Shown here in pieces: positions 56,672 to 64,000 of a DNA stretch of 64,000 nt. Source of the stretch: Humulus lupulus (lineage: Eukaryota; Streptophyta; Magnoliopsida; Rosales; Cannabaceae); contig NC_084794.1 of assembly GCF_963169125.1 (NCBI RefSeq), forward strand, positions 225,429,409 to 225,493,408. Reading direction: 5' to 3'. The position numbers were made by a program, and so were the translations under genes. Below the pieces are notes generated by a model that was not told the origin of the DNA, did not search any database, and was given only the letters and a program-made list of their open reading frames with translations. Positions within the stretch are counted from its first letter, which is position 1, and the number at the start of each line of letters is the position of its first letter.

Positions 56672-57130
56672 GTGCACTCCACAACCCGGGTGAGTTCATG
56701 CGTCTTACATTGGTCTTTCTTATTTTTTTTGTTTTGGGCTCTTTGTTTGCTCATTTTTTTTCTTTTTGCTTCCTTGCAGGCTTCTCTGGTGGCTCAACAC
56801 TTCGTAGACTCGGCATAGGACCTCTCTTCGTTGAACGCTGAAAGGGACCATCTAGCGGTCAAAGTTTAGAAGCTCGAGGGATAGCTTACTGACACCAACC
56901 TTAAGCTGGAGAAGGCCCTGGCAAAGGCCTCTTCGTTGTCAAAAAAGAAGAGGAGAGTGAAAGCCAAGGCTGCGATGTTGAAGGAGAGGGTCACTCGCCT
57001 GGAGGCTGGTTTGGGGAGAGCGGAAGCCAAGGATGCAATGCTGTAGGAGAGGGTCACTCTCCTAGAGGCTAATTTGCCCGAGGTCAAGTACAAGTCCATA
57101 GAGCACACCCTCTATGGAATGTGGAGGTAG
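56672..57130 (+). pseudogene. Element E antisense ORF, 3' coiled-coil exon
   Basis: After the solo LTR the exon ends at a CCCGG|GTGAGT donor; a TTGCTTCCTTGCAG acceptor at about 56779 opens ASLVAQHFVDSA. The coiled coil follows (SSLNAERDHLAVKV, LKLEKALAKASSLSKKKRR, two similar MLKERVTRLEA / ERVTLLEA blocks) and ends at a stop at 57128. Four stops interrupt it. D's antisense ORF ends in the same way. Confidence 0.65.
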
Positions 57131-58363
57131 AATCCTAGCTTCAATTTCTCCTCCTTTGGTGACCATGCCATTGCCAAGGTGTCTGAGTGGAATGCTCGCG
57201 GCGGGAGGTCTTGAGATTTTGCTTCTACAGCTTTTACCTTTTAATTCGATTTGGTTGTATGCTCATTTGAACCTCATTTTTTTTGGGAACTTTTCTAAGT
57301 CCTACTATGGCTGATGCCGATTTTATTTTGCAACATTATTGCAACTTTCCTTTTATATATATGTGATCATTTGTTTTTGCTTCTTTATGCTTGAGGTCCT
57401 TTTGAGCCCACCCCTGTATACATGAGCCAAATGGGTTCAATAGGTCTCTCTTTTTCCTAATAACTCATCGATACTTTATTTGGACCGGTAGTGATGGTCT
57501 CTTTGGTGCACCTTGATTTTATTTGTAAGGATATGTTGACCATTTGGGTTCTAGCCATCCTTTTATATATTTTTGCACGCGCTGGTTATTTCTTGCGAGA
57601 AGCGTCCTTCTCATCATTATGCATAATACTATTTTTATAAGGGTCTCTTTTAGGACCCTTTTTGGCTACATGTGTTGGTGGCCGCTCTAGGATTATTGGT
57701 GGATGCTCTTCTTGAGGCCTTTCCCCTGTGGAGGTATCAGCCTTTATTAGGAGGCTCTTCTTGTAGGACCCTTTGACAGATCTCTTTTAGGACCCTTTTT
57801 GGCTAGAAGACTTGGTGGCATCTCTAGGCTTATTGGTGGATGCTCTTTGTGAGGCCTTTCCTCTCGTGGAGGTATAAACCTTTATTAGGAGGCTCTTCCT
57901 ATAGGACCTTTTGACCCTCTTGATGTTCATAAGGGTAGCTAATCCTCGTGAACTCAAGAGATGCCTTGCAAGGTTTTCTTCCTTATTTCCTTTTTTTTAT
58001 AAGGGTCTCTTCTAGGACCTTTTTTGGCTGTATACCCTGCCCCCCAAGTGGTTGGTGAGATTTATCTCATTGGGCACTTTGTTCATTTTGCTCATGCACT
58101 TTGATAATCCCAATTGGTGTTGGGTAATCCAGAGTTAGATATGTGTTCACGTAAATGAGGGGGTGTCATGCCAATAAGAAACATATTAATTAAAAATAAG
58201 TAGAGTACATATGTATCTATGGCAACATTATTCTTACTACACATCAGGGCATCTAGGTTACCCTTCTAATCCATAGCTGCTTTTAAGGGGAAGACTCACA
58301 ACTATGTCGGGGGGCTAACTATGTTAACCCTTTTGATTTATCACACTAAAAGTTGAGCTTTAC
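57131..58363. other. Element E spacer with 138-bp tandem repeat
   Basis: Where D has integrase and RT, E has only non-coding sequence. Two copies of a 138-bp unit (CTCTTTTAGGACCCTTTTTG at 57644 and 57782) and a partial third at 58005 are present. TGCCCCCCAAGTGGTTGG (58040) matches TGCCCCCCAAGTGATTGAGG in D (25338), so this is the homologous region between pol and antisense ORF. Confidence 0.65.
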
Positions 58364-58888
58364 CTAATGCTCCCTCTCAGGTACGTATGCACAACCATCG
58401 ATTATGATCTTCTTAGTCACTTTGGGATTGAACTCACACGGGTTTGCGCTCTCATGAACTACCATCGCCATAGGTTCTGGCAGTTTCATGACTGTGTGGA
58501 GGGACATGTTATAACATTCCCTTGCTTTTTTCTGTTCCCTTTTCACGCTCGCTACTCCCCCAAGAGTTGGGAAGTTTATGGCCAAGTGGTATACCGAGGT
58601 TATCACCTTCAATTCTCTCAGGGAGGGTCTCCCTAATACTGCATTGAAGGCTGAGGAACAGCTTACTATGACAAAGTTTGACATTACAATGGTCTGTCTA
58701 GGCAGCTCTCCCATGGTGAGGGCCAACTCGATTCTGCCCAGGGGCTGTATCGAGTCTCTTGTAAACCCATACAGGGAGGTGTTGTAGGGCTTTAAGTTCC
58801 TCATGCCCAGTCCCATCTTCTCTAAGGCCGAGCGATATAGGATGTCTACGGAGCTCCCATTGTCTACCAGAACCCGATGTACCTTCAT
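58364..58888 (-). pseudogene. Element E aspartic protease region
   Basis: 174 open codons: MKVHRVLVDNGSSVDILYRS with DNG in place of DTG (seen in several Tat elements), LKPYNTSLYGFTRDSIQPLG, and VLGRPSLRELKVITS, VYHLAINFPT. The stretch ends REQKKARECYNMSL and a short linker, then a stop. The RT that should follow is absent. The upstream frame (58889-59139) is interrupted. Confidence 0.82.
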
Positions 58889-59139
58889 GTTGGCCAGCTA
58901 TACACTTAACACCAATGGGCCATTGTGTGGAAAATGCACACCCTGCACGTCTTCTTCGGTGAAGGTTATCGAGTCATTTTCCCCTTTAAAGTTTTTTGGG
59001 GGTCGTTTTTCTAAGCTTAGCATGCATGGGGGTGGACTTTGTCTGGCTTCCTTGACGTATCTATCTCGCCCCTTTCTCGATTCTCCTCCGAATCATGGTC
59101 CTCTGAAGATCATCCTCACCTCTCCTTGCACCTCTGGGG

Positions 59140-60998
59140 CTACATCTCGTGCTCGTGGTGAGGGTGGTGTATCATCTGGTCTTTCATTTTCTCTTCGGAT
59201 GTATCTATCCAAGTGCCCCTGCGTATGAGTTCTTCTATTTCCACCTTTAAATGAGTGTATTCCATTGTGGTGTGGCCAATGTCTTTATGATACTGACAGT
59301 ACTTTCTAGGGTCTCTTTTTGACCAATCTCTCTTCATTGGTGGGGGTCTCCTAAAGGGGACCTGATTCTCGTTTGCTACGAAGATATGCTCCCTAGTATG
59401 TGTTAGGTCAGTGTAGAAGGTGTGGGATGTTTGCCTAGGATTACCTCCGTGCTTGTGCTTCCTCTGGTGGCCATCTCTTGGGCCTTCGTACACCTTTTTC
59501 TTTTTTGCGTCATTCGAACCTTCAGGGGCTGAGGGCTTGACAATTGATGCCTTCAGGTTCTCATTTCTGTCTTCGACACGAATGTACTTTTGTGCTTGTT
59601 CGTAGAAATCGTCTAAGCCAGTGACCTCCCTTTTGAGCATATTATCCCAAAGCTTACTGTCTGGGTGCATTCCAACCGTGATTGCCATCTTGAGTTCTCC
59701 CCTGGTCAGGCTTCCCACTTTATCCGCCTCCATGTTGAACCTATGGATGTATCTCTTCAAGCTTTCTCCTTCACCTTGCTTTTATATTAGCGAGGCTAGT
59801 GCCCGACATGGTATAATCGCATACACCATGATGTTGTTGGAGAAACTCATCGGAAAGTTGTTGCCATGACCTAATGGTCCCCGGCCTTAGCCTCTTGAAC
59901 CACTTGTCTGCAGGCCCCTTCAGCATGACATTGAAACAGTGACACCTTGCTCTGCTATTGTTTCCTCTTAGCTTCATTAAATTGTTAAAGGCGTCCAAGT
60001 GGTACTTGGGGTCTGAGGTGCCCTCATATGGGGTCATATGAGGTTCTTTAAAGTTAGCCGGGAGTCATTCCAACTGGATTTCTCTTGTGAAGGGTGACTC
60101 ATAGTCGAACTCTTCATCGGTAATGTGCCCCTAGACGCCGTGATGATCTTGCTCCGAAGGCTCCTCATCTCGGTGTCTATCTTTTGTCGCCTCCTATTCA
60201 AGGAGTCCCTCAACTTGGTAGGGTTGGCAGTTCTCTTCTCTCTACCCTTTAGAGGGGCCATAGGAGGTGTCGCCCTTACTTTTGACCTCCTTTCATTGAG
60301 CTTTTCTCTTAGGTCAAGTGGCGCCTCCTTAGAGGTGACTTCGGCTTCGTTATGAGGGATAGCATTGTTCTTCTGCTCTGGCCTCTGGGGCTACTTCACT
60401 TGTCCGGGATGTCCACGCTGCTTCGTCCGAGGGGTATTACTAGTGGAGGGTTAAGTCCTCCCATCATCGATAGGGACTGTGGTTTCTACACCCTCTTGGC
60501 CTTTCTCCCTTCGTCTAGGAAGAGGCATGCTTGATTTCCCCTGTAGCAGGCCATTCAACACCTCTTGCATATTCTCTAAGGTGGTTTCTAGCCTTTGGTT
60601 CTTTCGGTGTAACTTGCGTATCTCCTCTTCGTAACATCGAGACCTATAGCTCGAGCTTATGGATGTACTCAGGGACTCTTGTCTGGCCGACGCGTTGATG
60701 GACCCAGATCTCGCCGACTGGAGTTCGGCACCTGCGGTGGCCTTGGGGGTGAAAAATCTCTGGTATCTTTCGTGGGAGCAGCCGATGGTCTCAGATGGTT
60801 CTCATCAGGCTAGACAGCTGGGGGCAAGGCCTCCCTTTCATCTCCAGAAACCATGGGCTCCTTTGGTGCATCCACATTTTTGGGTGGCGGAGGATTCTTC
60901 ATGGAGGCCTTCAGCTGATCTCTGTCGTGGTGGACCTCCACCTCTTGTGGTTCTCTCAGTCGCTTAGAGCATCTTGTATCTTTCTCTGGCGGAATCAA
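59140..60998 (-). pseudogene. Element E gag
   Basis: Read leftward. The start is probably near 60998 (MIPPEKDTRCSKRLREPQEV), then several stops, then RDSLNRRRQKIDTEMRSLR (60261-60034). The Retrotrans_gag capsid follows: MTPYEGTSDPKYHLDAFNNL and GPADKWFKRLRPGTIRSWQQ (60037-59771), and after a frame change MKRYIHRFNMEADKVGSLTR to 59140. A zinc-finger-like YCQYHKDIGHTT and VEIEELIRRG near the end fit Tat Gag. Unlike D, the capsid domain is present. Confidence 0.8.
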
Positions 60999-61024
60999 TG
61001 GAAGAATAGTGGCTTGGCACTTAT

Positions 61025-61047
61025 CCTTCCCACAGACGGTGCCAAGT
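61025..61047 (-). other. Element E primer-binding site
   Basis: In element orientation the LTR end CCGTCAACA is followed by ACT and TGGCACCGTCTGTGGGAAGG, close to the TTGGCGCCGTCTGTGGG form of many Tat elements. It differs from D's primer site. Confidence 0.75.
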
Positions 61048-61587
61048 TGTTGACGGTAAGAACATTGCGTGAGGCCCTCGGTATGAGGCCATGGTGCGAC
61101 ACCCTTGGCACGAGGTCATGGTGCGAGGCCCTTGACGCAAGGTCGTGGTGCGAGGCCCTTGGCACGAGATCCTCGGCTTAAGGCCCTTGGTGCGAGACCC
61201 TCGGCGTGAGGCCCTTGGCGCAAGGCCTTCGGCGTGAAGTCATGGTGCGAGACCCTTGGCACGAGACCCTCGATGCGAGGCCGTGGCGTGTGGCCATGGT
61301 GCGAGGCCCTTGGCGCGAGACCCTCGACGTGAGGTCGTGGTGCGAGGCTCTTGGTCTGAGGCCCTTGGCGCAAAACTCTCGGCGTGAGGCCGTGGTGCGA
61401 GGCCCTGGCGTGAGGCCGTAGTGCAAGGCCCTTGGTGCGAGTCCATGGTGCGAGGCCATGGTGCGCTTGGTGCTATTGCGAGGCTCTTAGTGCAAGACGC
61501 AAGGTCAAGCTTCGCCGTTTCCATCTCAAGTCTATGGTTTGAAGGGAACAAGGCGGGATCCTCGTGCCTAGAATTTTCGCATCCACA
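61048..61587 (-). repeat. Element E right (5') LTR, shortened
   Basis: 540 bp from TGTTGACGG to CATCCACA. After 17 bases it enters the same GC-rich minisatellite (61065-61465); the last 120 bp match the left LTR closely. Contraction of the array and deletion of the unique part are inferred. Confidence 0.85.
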
Positions 61588-61592
61588 CTATT

Positions 61593-61918
61593 TTATTTAC
61601 CGAAAATTCCCAAAATACCCCTAGGCTCGACTGAAGCTGGGCATTTATTCCCATTGTGACTCTTCTACTAAACTTGTTTGAAAGGACTTACTCATGCCGA
61701 ATATCACATATATATCCACATAATAATGTGGTCTCAAGCATATAGAACATAAAATTACAATTATACCCTCAACAGGTCGAAATTACGAAAATGCCTATTT
61801 TTAACAAAAGTGGGTCTTTAAACACATTTAACACACATAATAATGCATAATCAATTATATAATAATATAATTCACATAATTACCCCCACGTGCTTTCTTG
61901 ACACGCTAACCAAAGTAA
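61593..61918 (-). mobile_element. LTR G, smaller part
   Basis: Resumes G after element E: TTCCCAAAATACCCCTAGGC, GAAGCTGGGCATTT, ATATCCACATAATAATGTGG, TTGACACGCTAACC. All align in order with the complement of A's LTR (1130-1480). The terminal 35 bp or so expected at the LTR start is missing. Confidence 0.75.
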
Positions 61919-64000
61919 CAAATCCTAGAACTTCAAAGGTAAAATTCTTGTGTTTTGGTAACAGTTTATGTTTAATCTTCTGATTTGTGTTTTTAAGATG
62001 CATGGAAGGTTTTTATCTCTTGTTTTGTTGTAATAAGGTGTGTGATAGCATTATACGATGCATGCATGTGTGCTATGTTGATCTTTTAGTGGAAATCAAA
62101 TGTTTCCATAGGAAATTTATAAAAATTTCTTGCTGCCAGATTTTATGGGTGACTTCCAACGAGTCAAACCCTGATTTTACAATCTGTCCTCATGAATAGG
62201 TTTTCACCATTGTTAAATATGGGAAAAGTACATAACTTTAGGTTTTTGAGCCACTGAAAAACGTTTTGTATAACTCAAGTAATGAGCATTTTGGGATTGC
62301 ATGTGCAATCTGAAATGTTGATTAGCAGTTTTAATACTAAGATTTGAGAAATGATCTGAATGAGTTAAAATAATTATTTGTATGGTTAAAAGTTTAACTG
62401 GAAATTCTTGGTATATTTAATATTAAAACTATGAAACACTTTTTAAAAATTCACTATAGTTTGGGAGTTATGAATTTTCTAACTTAGATGCCCAAAACGG
62501 TTTGCTGCCAAGATGGTGTTGTTACAATGACTCCCAAACACTAGGTTATTGGTCAAATTTTCAAATGAGACTTTCATAATTTCATTATTTAGGAAGATAA
62601 CTTGATTTAGCATTTTGAAACACTAAAAAACATTATGTCTAGGTCAAGTTATAACATTTTTGTGATTGATGTGCAAGCTGGAGTGAAAAACTAACAGCTT
62701 GAAGAGTGCATGTTTGAACAACGTTTTGGCAAGTTTAAAATCAATATTTTTAGCTGAGTTTATTATGTAGATTCCTTTTATATTAATTAATTTATCTGCA
62801 AGATTTGACAAAGAAATAATTCATAGATTGTGAGTTTTGATTTTTCTAAAAATGTTGTCAAATGAAGCTATGTTTTGGACATATTTGGTTTTTAAACTTT
62901 AAGTCATAATTCATAAGTCAAATCATGTTTTTTTTTTCTTAAAGTAAATAAAAGATAACTTTCTATGAATTAAGGTTTAAGATTTAAGCGGCTTAAAATA
63001 TAATGAAGTTTTATATTTTATTGAAAATTCTTAAGATAGTATCCTTGTGTGAGTTAAGACTTTATTTAATAATTTTATTTTATAAGGAAAATAAGAAAGC
63101 GACAATGACAGTTTTCTTTAGGCTTAAGAGTGTGGTTTCTTTATGCAATTGAGAATTTATTTCCGGCACCATTATTTGTAGTCATATTTTTATGAATAAT
63201 GTGATAAGGCTATAAATTCACGAGTTTAGTCTAAGCTTAGAGATTTAAGAACAAGTGCTTTTAATGTATTGAAAATTAGTTAAGTTAAGTTCCTCCCTAA
63301 TCGCTCAACTTAAAGACTTTAACTTAATTAATCAAACACCATAATTAATCAAGTCACTATATGAATTCCATTACAGTGTTATTTGCACAGGAAAGCTCAT
63401 TTTTGGACTCAGGAATCCTGCTAATCTGCTAATGAAAAATGGTAAGACAACTTATGAATGTTTGGCTACAATATGACATGACTATTTTTAATTTAAGACT
63501 CAAGTACACAGTCGAAAAACTAGTTCTAGAAGGTTACTTAAGACTGTTGTCCTAAGGGGGTTCACATACTCATAAGTAAGGTAAGCAGTTATGATTATGA
63601 TATCTGGCTAGCTACCGGTATCAAGTAAGAACTGGCTAGCTCTTGATAAGTAAGTAAGCAAGCATCGGACGCCTCCGGTGACTTTTTAAGTAAGCTTGGT
63701 TGGCCATCGTTATAGGTAAGACGTTTAGTTTAACACTCACGTCATAAGATTTCGGTTAAACTACGTGACATGTAAGTAAGACGTCCGGTTTAACACCCAT
63801 GACATAAGAGTCTGGTTAAACTCCATGCCACATATGTAAATTGATTTTGGAATCAAGCCATTAAGATTATGAGAGTATGTTGAATCCTCCTAAGAGTCTT
63901 AGTAACCGGTATATTTTAAGTATACACCCGTGTTTGTGCTGAGTAAGTTAAGTATGATAAGATGATAAGTACGATATGTATGATATGAAAGTTAAGTATG
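61919..64000 (+). other. Non-coding, LTR-like sequence running off the window
   Basis: No coding frame. It contains GAAAAATGGTAAGACAA (63430), then repeat-rich stretches (GGCTAGCTACCGG / GGCTAGCTCTTGAT, and a 60-bp tandem pair) similar in style to the subrepeat zone of Tekay-type LTRs. I suspect a plus-strand LTR beginning near 61919, but no TG end, primer site or second copy is visible. Confidence 0.35.
63715..63838 (+). repeat. 60-bp tandem repeat, 2 copies
   Basis: TAAGACGTTTAGTTTAACAC and TAAGACGTCCGGTTTAACAC head two co-linear copies. Each continues CATAAGA, GGTTAAACT and an ATG/GTGACAT tail. Confidence 0.85.

Larger units (their letters stand above)
51178..61587 (-). mobile_element. 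Element E: Tat-lineage element lacking RT, RNase H and integrase
   Basis: Minus-strand element. Left (3') LTR 51178-52854, right (5') LTR 61048-61587, flanks TTATT (51173-51177) and CTATT (61588-61592), a 4/5 duplication. From the right: LTR, primer site, gag, protease, then no pol domains, then a plus-strand antisense ORF and the LTR. It is inserted in LTR G, whose sequence continues on both sides. It is either a deletion derivative or a non-autonomous form that used proteins from relatives such as D. Confidence 0.88.

Overview
This window is intergenic DNA from a flowering plant, most likely a eudicot. It is built almost entirely of nested transposable elements. The plant signs are Tekay/Del-like chromoviruses, Tat-lineage Ty3/gypsy elements with an antisense ORF and a second (archaeal-type) RNase H, a Cassandra TRIM carrying a 5S-rRNA-like segment in each LTR, and a DUF1985/Ulp1-type MULE pseudogene. 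I see no convincing host protein gene, tRNA gene or functional rRNA gene. The species cannot be fixed from sequence alone.

Left block (1-44787). A minus-strand DUF1985-type pseudogene is split into 1-1091 and 43243-43900 by one 42.15-kb insertion. The insertion is element A, an old Tekay-like Ty3/gypsy element (1092-43242) with target duplication tGAAC/gGAAC. Nested in A are: a truncated LTR (H, 1742-4445) in its 5' LTR; a complete young Ty3/gypsy element (B, 5959-15624, TSD TGCTG) in its gag; and an old Ty1/copia element (C, 15803-38176), also in gag. C holds a minus-strand Tat element (D, 19139-31167, TSD GAAGT) in its leader and a minus-strand solo LTR of the B family (33577-35487, TSD CAGGT) in its integrase. 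D in turn carries a solo LTR (F, 19167-20370, TSD GACAC) in its left LTR. At least four layers can be ordered from duplicated target sites.

Right block (44788-64000). AT-rich spacer holds a complete Cassandra TRIM (45318-46136, TSD TAAAT), a non-autonomous hAT-like element (47093-47909, 8-bp TSD) and a scrap of a copia element (about 48590-49056). A minus-strand Tekay-like LTR (G, about 49312-51177 plus 61593-61918) is split by a second minus-strand Tat element (E, 51178-61587). E has lost RT, RNase H and integrase, carries GC-rich minisatellite LTRs, and contains a copia-like solo LTR (55521-56671, TSD GTGCA) in its antisense ORF. The last 2 kb are non-coding and LTR-like.

Element B is the only element that looks competent: its 1918-bp LTRs differ at one base that I found, and its 1546-codon gag-pol is open with all catalytic residues. 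It also has an unexplained 155-codon ORF between the primer-binding site and gag, and a leader block resembling the leader of copia element C. The other elements are broken in readable ways: an 11-bp triplication in D's integrase, a YVHD reverse-transcriptase motif in D, loss of the Gag capsid in D, loss of pol in E, and a deletion that fused C's truncated 3' LTR to A's gag.
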